This document shows, one piece after another, positions 45,901 to 52,846 of a DNA stretch of 63,756 bases. The position numbers and the translations under genes are program-made. Position 1 is the stretch's first letter. Every line of letters begins with the position of its first letter. The stretch spans positions 108,081 to 171,836 of the forward strand of contig NZ_KE383840.1 of assembly GCF_000422445.1 (NCBI RefSeq), written 5' to 3'. The DNA is from Paenibacillus assamensis DSM 18201 (GTDB lineage Bacteria > Bacillota > Bacilli > Paenibacillales > Paenibacillaceae). Under the pieces are notes generated by a model. It worked only from the letters and a program-made list of their open reading frames with translations, did no database searches and was not told where the DNA came from.

Positions 45901-48694
45901 CAATGCGAACGGCTTCCGGCTATCTGTCACCGTTACGGATAGCAACGGACAGTTCACTTTCTCCAGTCTTACACCCGATCAATATACCGTTACTGCAAGT
46001 ACAGATAACTATCAGACAAATACAGTAGGAGTTGTCGTTCAACCAGGGCTTACAACACCAACAGCCATTGGTTTGCTCCCTCAACCAGGAACCATTACCG
46101 GATTCATTACTCCCAATGTTCCGAATACAATTGTGAAACTGTACAATAGCAACCATATCTTTATCGCTGTCGTAGCAACGGATGAAATTGGACGCTATGC
46201 ATTCAGCAATCTGGCATCTGGTAATTATGAGATCGCTGCTTCCGCACCTGATTATGCTGTATCTACTGCTGGAGCATTTGTTACATCCAATGCAACCACT
46301 GAATTGAATATTACGCTGCTGCCTAATCCTGCTCAGTTCAGCGGTACAATTACAAGTACAGACGGAACACCAATTATAAATGCCCAACTGCGCGCGCTCG
46401 ATAGCAATGAAAATATACTTGCACTCGGACTTCCTAATATTTCTGGAAACTATGTGATTACCAATCTCCCTCCAGGCAATCACTCCGTCGTCATATCGGC
46501 TCCTAACTTTTCAACACTTGTAGATGGGGTTGCTCTCACACCAGGCGCTTCACTCACTAATGTGAACTTTGTCCTCACTCCTAATCCCGGTTCCATTAGC
46601 GGCAATGTGCGAGACCGTGTAACAGGCGAAATTATCAGCGGTGCGAGTATTAGTATCCGTACGCCGGATGCCCAAGGCGTCCTGCTAGAAGCGACTGTTA
46701 CGAGTATTTTCGGCAACTTTACCTTTGTTGATCTGCCGGCTGGTTCTTATTCTCTTATCATACGTGCTAATGGTTACTCAACGCAGGAGCTTGGTGAGAT
46801 TATTCAAAGTGGGGTCAATACGACAGCTAACATCTTGTTAGACCCTTCCTTTGCACGTATAGATGGAAATGTCTTAACAACCTCTGGTACTCCTGTTACC
46901 GGAAACAGTATCAATATTCGAATCTATGACGAGAAGGGTGCCTTGTTCGAGACTATTGTCGCGAATAGCAACGGAACATTCACGGTACAGGATCTACCTA
47001 CTGGAAATTATCAAGTGAGCGTAAATGCACCAGGCTTTGCCGCTACGGTCGTTCCCCTTCAGGTGATCTCAGGGCAAACTCTCCCCCTTACCATTACACT
47101 GAGTACTCTTGTATCTACTGTAAGCGGAAATGTATTCGATGCTACGACTAATCAACCACTAAGTGGCACTACCGTCGCCTTTAAAATGGAAACGGGAGAG
47201 ATTGTTACCTCTGTATTAACGGGACAGGAGGGCACCTATCAATTTCCGAACTTGCAACCCGGTACAGGAGCAGTCACCTGTGAACATATCGGCTATGGCG
47301 AGAAATCTCAAGCAATCCAGCTTCCAGCCGGAGAGTCACAAACGGTGAATTTTATTTTGCAGCAAAATGCAGGCGGGGTATTTGGCATTGTAACGGATCT
47401 AGCGACTGGCGACACTTTAGAGGGAGCCGCTATCCAAATTTTCGATTCGCGCAACACACTTCTATCCACACATTTAACAGACTCCATTGGACAGTATTTA
47501 GCAGAAGGATTATCACCAGGAACGTACAAAGCAGTTGCGTCTCAACAAGGCTACGCCTCACAGTCTGGCAGCTTTACCGTAGCATCTGGCACGAATACGA
47601 GACTCAGCTTCGCCCTAACAGCCTTGCCGGGGGAAATTGCAGGAACGGTACGCAGTCCATTAGCCCTTCCTGTGCCGGGAACGATCGTATCACTCCGTAT
47701 CTTCAACGTGTTCGGTGACCCTGTGGCAACAGTTACAACAGGACCAGACGGAACGTACCGCCTTACCAATCTTCCTGCTGGAAATTACACACTGTCCTTT
47801 ACTGCCCCTAACTTCTCGGCCTATACAACATCCGTCCTCATAGGCATTGGCGAACGCGTTCAGCTCGATGTTGTCCTTCAAGCGAACCCGCCTATCATTC
47901 AAGGAACAGTGCGGCCTACCGTGCCTGTCCCACCAACTCCACCTAATGTCGTAGATGAGAATCAGAACGGAATCGTACGGGTGATAGATGCTAACAATAC
48001 GGTCGTTCGTGAGGTTCAAACGCTCCCCGGCGCTACCTACCTCGTCAATAATGCTGTACCTGGAGAGGTAACTATATATGCGCAGCTGCCCAACCTACAA
48101 TTTGAAGAGCAGTCTGTTGACTTGAGTCCCAATCAGCAGCTAACCCTTAACTTCACACTTCTACCAAATCCAGCTATCGTAACAGGGCGAGTCGTCGATC
48201 GAGAAGCGAATAATCCAATCGTAGGCGCTATTATCCAAATACTGAACGAGAACCATATGGTGACAGCTATCGGATTAACTGACGGCGAAGGTCGATTCCG
48301 AATCGGCAGCTTACGGCCGGGAACATACTTCATTACCGTAACCGCACCTGGATTCGGTTCTCAAGTGCAACGAGTTGTTCTACTAGCAGGTCAACTTCTC
48401 AATACAGACTTTTCCCTTAGTTCTCTGCCAGGCAACCTAGTTGGGATTGTTCGTGATGAACAATTCCGCCCGTTATTCCGCGCACTCGTTGTCATTTTCA
48501 CGGCAGACCGACTCCCGCTTCGTACCGTTATTACGAACGAACAAGGCCAGTACGGGGTATTTGGTCTCGATCCAGGGACATACACCGCTCAATTCTCGTA
48601 CCCCGACAAACGAACAAGACTCCTCCCTTTCACCATAACTGCCCTCTCAACCACAACGCTGGATGTCATTTTATTTGATGAGGAAGAAGAATAA
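42941..48694 (+). CDS. Giant protein with 18 carboxypeptidase-regulatory-like repeats
   Basis: 1917 residues. TTG 42941 is ten bases after GGAGAAAGG; an ATG at 42931 is out of frame and closes at once. Residues 1 to about 210 form a beta-rich N-terminal domain (AVYMAYDGTNIYFRMRLNGD, FAWGFLFDTDNNPATYEW). Residues about 215-350 are a DUF11-like domain (SLTVTNTGKSTANLVF, ITWIIGNLAAGASVTLPIQI). From residue about 359 to the end there are 18 tandem Ig-like/CarboxypepD_reg units of about 87 residues. Each has the pattern G-x-x-x-G-x-V-x-D, P-x-x-G-A, T-D-x-x-G-x-Y, L-x-P-G-x-Y and V-x-P. There is no signal peptide, membrane helix, LPXTG or SLH domain. Non-Sec export, mother-cell deposition on spores or a cytoplasmic role are all open. 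The gene is monocistronic. Confidence 0.88.
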   Translation: MVTFPSDSQFSPLLRGTTPLIDPAGDINPIDTDIVGSDAFPAVYMAYDGTNIYFRMRLNGDPRQKTGFSNFAWGFLFDTDNNPATYEWLIAVNGLRTTLDLVQNTIKANNSWNDPAEGTDGRGSPNVSLPIINYDIVRARLTGDGSNFSGNPDYFLDYFVPATLFFNTLGITATTPIRLLFFTATNNNNFNKDTLEAQGFTFSQAFSNPTPASSTDVRASLSISKTLTSGPTSVAVGTVSTWQESLTVTNTGKSTANLVFASSNIELEQAVSVTFVAPGNTMATYNALNKTITWIIGNLAAGASVTLPIQISGQFTTVNGGVRTLNRATTTGVDSFSGTPINSGSTAVTINAVISPTTGSASGTVLDRSTGLPIQGVAINLLDAALNVIRTTTSDIGGAYGFSELPPGTYTLRADASGAGYSITDTSVTITAGQGTVTTVFLQPLPAAVQGTVTDSNNVPLAGATLLLKDALAHTVATATTDANGQYMLSNLLPDFYTLSASLNSYQSKVVSENLGRGQTDTVNFILQPNPGSLSGLVTDADTGLPIPGTLVEILGANRLVFATTVTDANGAYAVAGLAAGNDRVRFTATNYGVQLLGVTVSPGSDMQLNTQLQANPGALTGTVTDSLGEALAGISIRIVNSLGLTLATANTDASGNFAIDFILPPGTYSVSFSGQGYASQTIGAIVQSGLSTPVSAILSPLAGSIQGVITDAISTQPLPDASVRILLNDLLVFSTTTDSSGAYFISNVGPGNYQTAFSTTGYGTATLGAIVLPHQIATASAALQPLVGSVSGIITDSFGNPIPSAVITVRSNTGGGPVITRVISNINGSYSVPSLSPGTYVIAVTADGYQNGLCSVTVIADTNTECSITLQSQPGFISGQIISIQNQLPISGAAVEIRLSDQNGTVVSTLYTDANGNFLSPGLLPATYTIAVTADGFQIDGANVVVLPNATTPITIGLNPDPGSVTGSVFDNQTNSPLAGALVKVVNANGFRLSVTVTDSNGQFTFSSLTPDQYTVTASTDNYQTNTVGVVVQPGLTTPTAIGLLPQPGTITGFITPNVPNTIVKLYNSNHIFIAVVATDEIGRYAFSNLASGNYEIAASAPDYAVSTAGAFVTSNATTELNITLLPNPAQFSGTITSTDGTPIINAQLRALDSNENILALGLPNISGNYVITNLPPGNHSVVISAPNFSTLVDGVALTPGASLTNVNFVLTPNPGSISGNVRDRVTGEIISGASISIRTPDAQGVLLEATVTSIFGNFTFVDLPAGSYSLIIRANGYSTQELGEIIQSGVNTTANILLDPSFARIDGNVLTTSGTPVTGNSINIRIYDEKGALFETIVANSNGTFTVQDLPTGNYQVSVNAPGFAATVVPLQVISGQTLPLTITLSTLVSTVSGNVFDATTNQPLSGTTVAFKMETGEIVTSVLTGQEGTYQFPNLQPGTGAVTCEHIGYGEKSQAIQLPAGESQTVNFILQQNAGGVFGIVTDLATGDTLEGAAIQIFDSRNTLLSTHLTDSIGQYLAEGLSPGTYKAVASQQGYASQSGSFTVASGTNTRLSFALTALPGEIAGTVRSPLALPVPGTIVSLRIFNVFGDPVATVTTGPDGTYRLTNLPAGNYTLSFTAPNFSAYTTSVLIGIGERVQLDVVLQANPPIIQGTVRPTVPVPPTPPNVVDENQNGIVRVIDANNTVVREVQTLPGATYLVNNAVPGEVTIYAQLPNLQFEEQSVDLSPNQQLTLNFTLLPNPAIVTGRVVDREANNPIVGAIIQILNENHMVTAIGLTDGEGRFRIGSLRPGTYFITVTAPGFGSQVQRVVLLAGQLLNTDFSLSSLPGNLVGIVRDEQFRPLFRALVVIFTADRLPLRTVITNEQGQYGVFGLDPGTYTAQFSYPDKRTRLLPFTITALSTTTLDVILFDEEEE

Positions 48695-48705
48695 ACAAAA
48701 CACAA

Positions 48706-48756
48706 AGAACATGTCCTGCTCCACTTCGGTAGTGCGAGACATGTTCTATCTTTTTT
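48706..48756 (+). terminator. Terminator of the giant repeat-protein gene
   Basis: AGAACATGTC (48706-48715) pairs with GACATGTTCT (48738-48747), followed by six T residues. Confidence 0.88.
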
Positions 48757-48763
48757 ATGTGGC

Positions 48764-49156
48764 CTATTCGCTTTCAGGACTACCGATTTCTCGCTTAATC
48801 TCGCTCATCCGCTTCTTGCCCCAGTCATACATCATTTCAACGATAGGCAAAATGGTCATGCCAAGCTTTGTCATCGAATACTCGACTTTCGGCGGAGATT
48901 CAGGGTACACCTCACGATGAACGATCCCATCTTCAATCAGCTCACGCAGCTGATTCGTTAATATTTTATGTGATATTTTCGGGAATAGCTTCTGCAAGTC
49001 ACTAAAGCGATGAGCTCCCTCTACACCCAAATGCCACAAAATAACGACCTTCCATTTGCCGCTCAAAATGGATAACGTTAATTCTTTTTCACAGTTAAAA
49101 TCTCCGTTTACTATTTTCTGTTTAATATCTTCTCGTAATGTATCTGACATCGACAC
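48764..49156 (-). CDS. HxlR family transcriptional regulator
   Basis: 130 residues. Winged helix: [20 protein letters not shown], recognition region [20 protein letters not shown] and wing [22 protein letters not shown] single Cys just before the first helix (FNCEKELTL) is at the place used for electrophile or disulfide sensing in YodB and HypR. GTG 49156 is seven bases after AAGGAG; ATG 49150 is the alternative. It is divergent from the DJ-1/PfpI gene and probably controls it and itself through the dyads at 49181-49200 and 49249-49264. Confidence 0.92.
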   Translation of the reverse strand: MSMSDTLREDIKQKIVNGDFNCEKELTLSILSGKWKVVILWHLGVEGAHRFSDLQKLFPKISHKILTNQLRELIEDGIVHREVYPESPPKVEYSMTKLGMTILPIVEMMYDWGKKRMSEIKREIGSPESE

Positions 49157-49180
49157 TCGTTAACTCCTTGTCCTACGCAA

Positions 49181-49200
49181 AAGTAACCTTCAGGTAACTT
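49181..49200. promoter_or_regulatory. Candidate HxlR operator 1
   Basis: AAGTAACC-TTCA-GGTAACTT is an 8-4-8 dyad with one mismatched pair. It lies 25 bp before the HxlR start in the divergent intergenic region. Confidence 0.6.
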
Positions 49201-49248
49201 CCGCACAAAATAGTGCATTCTTCACAGTTTAGGAAATCGACGTTACAG

Positions 49249-49264
49249 TGTAAGTAATCTTACA
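49249..49264. promoter_or_regulatory. Candidate HxlR operator 2
   Basis: TGTAAG-TAAT-CTTACA is a perfect 6-4-6 dyad about 30 bp before the DJ-1/PfpI start, within the expected promoter. Confidence 0.6.
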
Positions 49265-49295
49265 ACCATTCATTCACACCTAGGAGGAATTACAC

Positions 49296-49814
49296 ATGAA
49301 TAAAAAAGTATTGTTTATTATACCACCCGAGCGTTTTAATGAAGATGAATGTTTTCACCCAAAGGAAATATTGGAGCAAGCAGGCGTAGAAGTCACGATC
49401 GCAAGCACAGTAGTTGGTGAAATTACAGGCGACCATAAAGGAAAAGCCAACTCAGAAGTGGTCTTCTCCAATACGGACGTTAACCAATATGACGCTGTGG
49501 CGGTCATCGGCGGTTCTGGTACGATCGATCATCTTTGGGGCAATGAAGCGCTCATTTCTTATTTAAAACAAGCCCATGAGCAGCAAATACTTGTAGCAGG
49601 TATTTGCGCTGGTTCTGTCTCTGTCGCGGAAACAGGCTTGCTTGCTGGACGAACAGCTACTTGTTATCCCGTCGATGTAATGACTAACGCATTGAAAAAT
49701 AACAATGTCGAATATGTATCCGAGCATGTCGTTGCGCACAACGATATTATTACGAGCGATGGTCCAGACGGTGCAAAAGCATTTGGCCACAGCATGGTTG
49801 AGGCGCTGCGCTAA
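49296..49814 (+). CDS. DJ-1/PfpI family protein
   Basis: 172 residues. Flavodoxin-like fold opening KKVLFIIPPERFNEDECFHP; nucleophile elbow Cys in VAGICAGSVSVAETGLLAGR; conserved ATCYPVD follows. The acid residue could be the Glu in IPPERFNEDE. Members include deglycase-like, chaperone and glyoxalase III activities towards reactive carbonyls. Control by a neighbouring HxlR regulator with a reactive Cys fits a response to electrophiles or aldehydes. ATG 49296 follows TAGGAGG. The exact activity is not assignable. Confidence 0.85.
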   Translation: MNKKVLFIIPPERFNEDECFHPKEILEQAGVEVTIASTVVGEITGDHKGKANSEVVFSNTDVNQYDAVAVIGGSGTIDHLWGNEALISYLKQAHEQQILVAGICAGSVSVAETGLLAGRTATCYPVDVMTNALKNNNVEYVSEHVVAHNDIITSDGPDGAKAFGHSMVEALR

Positions 49815-49927
49815 CTATTTTTTAAACTTTGCTGCGAAAATAAGATGAATAAGAGGATGTCCTATAAGTCATTAAAATGGTCTTAAGGGCATCCCTCTTC
49901 CTTTCACAGCATAAAACATGCTCCCGG

Positions 49928-50074
49928 TTGGAAATTATCGAAGAACAAAGTATCGGGGTCGTCTATGTGTATCAAAAACAAGACGGCACCCAATTAATCG
50001 TTCATCCCTACATCGATGAAATATCATATGATCTGTATCCTACGCGAAATGACCCCCAATCGGAAGCACAATAA
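49928..50074 (+). CDS. 48-residue hypothetical protein
   Basis: From TTG 49928 the frame reads MEIIEEQSIGVVYVYQKQDG, then TQLIVHPYIDEISYDLYPTR and NDPQSEAQ. It has protein-like alternation of strands and acidic turns, and a strong hairpin begins right after the stop, both in favour. Against it, no ribosome site precedes the TTG, and the frame emerges from the terminator-like hairpin of the gene before it (about 49851-49905). It may be a short gene or the 3' remnant of a longer one. Not recognised. Confidence 0.35.
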   Translation: MEIIEEQSIGVVYVYQKQDGTQLIVHPYIDEISYDLYPTRNDPQSEAQ

Positions 50075-50102
50075 AGAAGCCTCGGGGCCCCCTAAGGCTT
50101 CT
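50075..50102. terminator. Terminator-like hairpin
   Basis: AGAAGCCT pairs with AGGCTTCT, with inner GGG/CCC. It directly follows the stop of the 48-residue frame. T-runs are weak on both sides. Confidence 0.55.
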
Positions 50103-50164
50103 ATACATGCTTCATTCGAATCACCCTCGTTTCTATCTCCACTTCCAACAAGCAGGACGGCTAA

Positions 50165-50443
50165 TCAACCATCCTGAGCCTTACAACTTTTTATTTGTAT
50201 GCGCGATGTGTGCGTTCGTAATTTGCAAAATGATGTGAAATCCAACGTGTTTGTCAGATCGTAAGACATAATTTTCTTGATGACGATCTCAATAATACTC
50301 TGAGCCAGATCATCCTGCCTATCGTACTTGGTCTTACAGCGGACAGAATGAATGACAGGTGTGAAAAGATGAATAATAGACATCAATGCATCTTTATCAC
50401 CGCGATGTGCAAGTTCTACTAAATCGAACAATTCATCGTCCAC
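50165..50443 (-). CDS. RsoA (YvrHa)-like co-sigma / sigma region 2-like protein
   Basis: About 92 residues. An N-terminal helical segment (LFDLVELAHRGDKDALMSII) and the sigma region 2-like stretch YDRQDDLAQSIIEIVIKKIM with a following F are visible. This matches the small helix-turn-helix proteins (YvrHa/RsoA, UviA-related) that work with YvrI-type sigma factors to recognise the -10 element. The start is unsettled: GTG 50443 is 12 bases from AAAGGAGG, while ATGs at 50455 and 50452 touch that site. It overlaps the end of the yvrJ-like gene. The C-terminus (RTHTSRIQIKSCKAQDG) is polar and less typical. It is third in the sigma operon. Confidence 0.65.
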   Translation of the reverse strand: MDDELFDLVELAHRGDKDALMSIIHLFTPVIHSVRCKTKYDRQDDLAQSIIEIVIKKIMSYDLTNTLDFTSFCKLRTHTSRIQIKSCKAQDG

Positions 50444-50621
50444 GTTTTGCATCATCCTCCTTTTGGGCAGAGACAACGTCTGATAAATCCTTAATCGTTT
50501 CTGTGAGAATATCTAGTTTCTTCTCAAAGCGCAGCAGCAAATATCCCGTCAACACGATAGGAAATCCAACTTGACTTATAGCGGATAGCAGATCGGAAGG
50601 AAAAAAGGATTGATTATCCAT
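50433..50621 (-). CDS. yvrJ: YvrJ family protein
   Basis: 62 residues. The YvrJ pattern is clear: LLSAISQVGFPIVLTGYLLL as one membrane helix, then R-x-E-K-K-L-D-x-L and a charged amphipathic tail. ATG 50621 is six bases after AAGGAGGTGA, a full-strength ribosome site. YvrJ genes typically accompany YvrI-like sigma factors and their small partners; what YvrJ does is not known. Here it lies between the sigma gene (one base away) and the co-sigma gene (overlapping), so all three are translated together. Confidence 0.85.
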   Translation of the reverse strand: MDNQSFFPSDLLSAISQVGFPIVLTGYLLLRFEKKLDILTETIKDLSDVVSAQKEDDAKRGR

Positions 50622-50622
50622 C

Positions 50623-51225
50623 TTATATCACCTCCTTATTTAATATCGATGCTCGCATTTTCTTGAGGGCAGAATTGCGAGATTTACCGACGGCTTGTGG
50701 AGAAACGCCCAGCAGCTTAGCGATCTCGTTGTCTCGATAGGACATACCGTAACCTAGTGTAATGACTACCTTCTGGTGTGGAGTGAGTTGGGAATAAGCG
50801 CATTCTAGTGTCTCATTTGAGATATTTTCTATAAATTGCTGCGGGTCTGAGATCAGTGAGTTCGTGGCTGGTTCAACTTGTGCAGAGAGCAATTCGCCTA
50901 GCGTAGCAGTGGATTGGTCTTCCCTTGTAGGTTGGTCAAAAATAAGCGGATGGCGCGTATCATTTCGTTGGTTGGCTCGGAACTGATCAATCGCACAGAA
51001 CTTAATCGTGGAAACCAAATATTTAACGAAACGAATGCGGAAGAAGTGTTTGCGGAAATTGTTCTCCAACTGCTGCTTGCTAACACAATCTCCTTCCAGT
51101 GTAAGTAATAACAGCTCAATATTAGGTTCATGAGAGAAAAACTCTTGCATAACGCGGTCATCAAAAAGGACTTGATTCTTTCTAGTAAATGTGAGAAATC
51201 GGTTCCGCTGGTCATCATTTAGCAT
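50623..51225 (-). CDS. YvrI (SigO)-like RNA polymerase sigma factor
   Basis: 200 residues from ATG 51225, seven bases after GGAGG; longer frames lack a ribosome site. The N-terminal half has only a weak region 2 (RKHFFRIRFVKYLVSTIKFC followed by AIDQFRAN). The C-terminus is a clear sigma region 4: AYSQLTPHQKVVITLGYGMS, then YRDNEIAKLLGVSPQAVGKS and a basic RNSALKKMRASI. B. subtilis SigO (YvrI) has this split design and needs RsoA to open promoters; it drives oxdC at low pH. Here no oxalate decarboxylase is present. The immediate upstream neighbour, a 348-residue beta-rich protein gene, shares a promoter-like element with the sigma gene. Confidence 0.85.
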   Translation of the reverse strand: MLNDDQRNRFLTFTRKNQVLFDDRVMQEFFSHEPNIELLLLTLEGDCVSKQQLENNFRKHFFRIRFVKYLVSTIKFCAIDQFRANQRNDTRHPLIFDQPTREDQSTATLGELLSAQVEPATNSLISDPQQFIENISNETLECAYSQLTPHQKVVITLGYGMSYRDNEIAKLLGVSPQAVGKSRNSALKKMRASILNKEVI

Positions 51226-51250
51226 CCACATACCTCCTTCATTTTCTTTC

Positions 51251-51285
51251 CTAATAAAGTGAGCAGCATGACGATAAAAACAACC
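51251..51285 (-). promoter_or_regulatory. Promoter-like element of the sigma operon
   Basis: On the minus strand GGTTGTTT (51285-51278), N5, GTC, N8, CACTT (51261-51257), N3, TAG (51253-51251). The same blocks with the same spacing occur at 52684-52650. It ends about 25 nt before the sigma start codon, the right distance for a -35/-10 pair. Recognition by the encoded sigma factor is inferred. Confidence 0.6.
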
Positions 51286-51291
51286 TAAATA

Positions 51292-51305
51292 AGAACATTT
51301 GTTCT
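51292..51305. promoter_or_regulatory. LexA/DinR-like dyad upstream of the sigma gene
   Basis: AGAAC-ATTT-GTTCT is a perfect dyad containing the GAAC-N4-GTTC core of the Gram-positive SOS box. It abuts the upstream edge of the sigma promoter-like element. The outer bases differ from the usual C/G. Confidence 0.4.
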
Positions 51306-51510
51306 GTTTTATAAGCAAAAAAAAGGACCCAACCGGATCAACTCCTTCATGACTTACTTTATTAGTATACCATAAAATCTCCTAAACCGCACCATTTTCT
51401 TCGTTCTTCTTTCTATAATAGCAAGCGAAAATATACATTAATCGATGTCTGTTACTTTCCATTGTCCTTCTTTATTTTTCTCCAAAAAGTACGTAGCTCT
51501 TTTGAGCAAA
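51306..51510. other. Intergenic between the sigma operon and the 348-residue protein gene
   Basis: Contains a second terminator-like element at about 51328-51352 (AAGGA-N15-TCCTT then eight T on the minus strand), which would stop read-through from the 348-residue gene into the sigma operon. No gene seen. Confidence 0.5.
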
Positions 51511-51530
51511 TAGAGGGCTTTCGCCCTCTA
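51511..51530 (-). terminator. Terminator of the 348-residue protein gene
   Basis: TAGAGGGC-TTTC-GCCCTCTA is a perfect 8-bp stem with a 4-nt loop, 31 nt after the stop. Confidence 0.75.
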
Positions 51531-51560
51531 TGCCACACTCGCCCTAACTATATCCAGCTA

Positions 51561-52607
51561 TCAAATCGTCCGAGCGCCCACTACGAACGGAGTCGTCGAA
51601 ATGGCTGGTATGACCAAGAAGAACGAGATTGTTTCAGTAGCGCCAGGCGCGAGACTGGCCGTCTCAATCATATCTACATAGCTGCCGCCGCCAACCCAAT
51701 TGTGATAGACCGAAGTACCCGCCATATTCACAAATGGGAAGGAGTAGAATCCAGTCGTCCGACCCATAAACACTCTAAACTTCCGAGCTGTTGCAGTCGT
51801 ATTTTGAATTTTCATCGTAACGGACATTTGCTGTCCGTAGCCGCCATCCAGCAGACCTGTTACATTTTGATTCTGTCCCGGAATCGTTGGCGCTGGGTCG
51901 GTGATCAATGGAATATCATCCGTACCGAAAACACCTGGATAAGCGGTCGATCCACAAATTCGGTAAGCCACGCCATTCGTAGTAGTCGGTGCAAGAGTAT
52001 CAAAATTAATCGTATTGTAATACGTGCGACCTTGACCTCGTCTCATTTCAGTACCTTTATTTTTCGCAAACGCAGTCGCACTTGAGGAGTTTGTATTCCA
52101 AGCCAAGTCATAAAATACGGCTGATGCGGCTGCCCCAGTGCTGTTATTTGTTACATTTGTACGAGCCACAATTCCGAAGTTATTGCCAGCCGCAATCGTC
52201 GCTTGGAACATCGTCCCCCAAGATAGAGGGTTGATGACAATAGAGGTCGCACCTGCGCCCGAGAAATAATCTTTCCAAGCACTTGAATCCGGATTACCCG
52301 CATGATTCGATCTGCCATTATTGCTGGAAGTTACTTTTATCGCAAAGTTGTTCGGGTTGTATATAGACAAGGCATGCTTAATGGCAATGCCTGTCTTGTT
52401 ATGATGCCATACATACACGAGTCCCGCTCCTGTGACCGTGTCACGGTTTAACCATTTTCCCGCGTCAGCCAAGTCAGTCGAATCTACCGCTTCGGGGTTA
52501 TCCGAATAAAATACATAACCGCCACCTTTAAATACCGTACTATTGCCCTTTGGCGCCCAACTCGGTGTTCTCGGTGTTTTGGTTGCGTCATTAAGTAGAA
52601 TTGCCAT
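51561..52607 (-). CDS. 348-residue beta-rich protein of unknown function, likely sigma target
   Basis: ATG 52607 is seven bases after GGGAGGG. The protein begins MAILLNDATKTPRTPSWAPK without a signal peptide or membrane helix. It is rich in Asn, Thr, Gly, Ala and aromatic residues in alternating strands (GGGYVFYSDNPEAV, NPNNFAIKVTSSNNGRSNHA, SVTMKIQNTTATARKFRVFM), ending with an immunoglobulin-like module (ASLAPGATETISFFLVIPAI). The overall look is that of an extracellular or spore-surface beta-sandwich protein, but export is not evident. It is flanked by its own promoter-like element, a 5' terminal hairpin and a terminator. The shared promoter motif makes it the best candidate target of the neighbouring sigma factor. 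No family recognised. Confidence 0.75.
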   Translation of the reverse strand: MAILLNDATKTPRTPSWAPKGNSTVFKGGGYVFYSDNPEAVDSTDLADAGKWLNRDTVTGAGLVYVWHHNKTGIAIKHALSIYNPNNFAIKVTSSNNGRSNHAGNPDSSAWKDYFSGAGATSIVINPLSWGTMFQATIAAGNNFGIVARTNVTNNSTGAAASAVFYDLAWNTNSSSATAFAKNKGTEMRRGQGRTYYNTINFDTLAPTTTNGVAYRICGSTAYPGVFGTDDIPLITDPAPTIPGQNQNVTGLLDGGYGQQMSVTMKIQNTTATARKFRVFMGRTTGFYSFPFVNMAGTSVYHNWVGGGSYVDMIETASLAPGATETISFFLVIPAISTTPFVVGARTI

Positions 52608-52628
52608 ACAAGATCCCTCCCTATCGTT

Positions 52629-52646
52629 GCACCGTACTTTCGGTGC
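52629..52646 (-). promoter_or_regulatory. Hairpin at the 5' end of the 348-residue gene mRNA
   Basis: GCACCG-N6-CGGTGC lies just downstream of the promoter-like element and before the GGGAGGG ribosome site. It would sit at or near the very 5' end of the transcript, a position where hairpins stabilise mRNA. Confidence 0.55.
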
Positions 52647-52649
52647 TTA

Positions 52650-52684
52650 CTATATAAGTGATCTAGCAGACTGAATAAACAACC
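52650..52684 (-). promoter_or_regulatory. Promoter-like element of the 348-residue protein gene
   Basis: GGTTGTTT (52684-52677), N5, GTC, N8, CACTT (52660-52656), N3, TAG (52652-52650) on the minus strand; same blocks and spacing as the element before the sigma gene at 51285-51251. It ends about 43 nt before the start codon. Confidence 0.6.
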
Positions 52685-52846
52685 CTAATCAATTATTAAA
52701 TAATAGGTTCCGTACCTATTTGTGAAACGAAATTCAAAACTTATATATCAAATCAGCGTATAGTCGATTAAGTAAGTGAATAATTGCTCATATTAAAAAA
52801 TAGCAATTTACTTAAAGTAACTACTCAATCACAGGAGATCTGTTAT

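Noticed and set aside
45920..46483. 187-residue open frame antisense to the giant repeat-protein gene
   Set aside because: No ribosome site, Cys/Ser-rich composition unlike neighbours, and it merely mirrors the codon pattern of the plus-strand repeats.
42941..48694. Sortase-anchored adhesin
   Set aside because: Repeats look adhesin-like, but there is no signal peptide at the start and no LPXTG or hydrophobic tail at the end.
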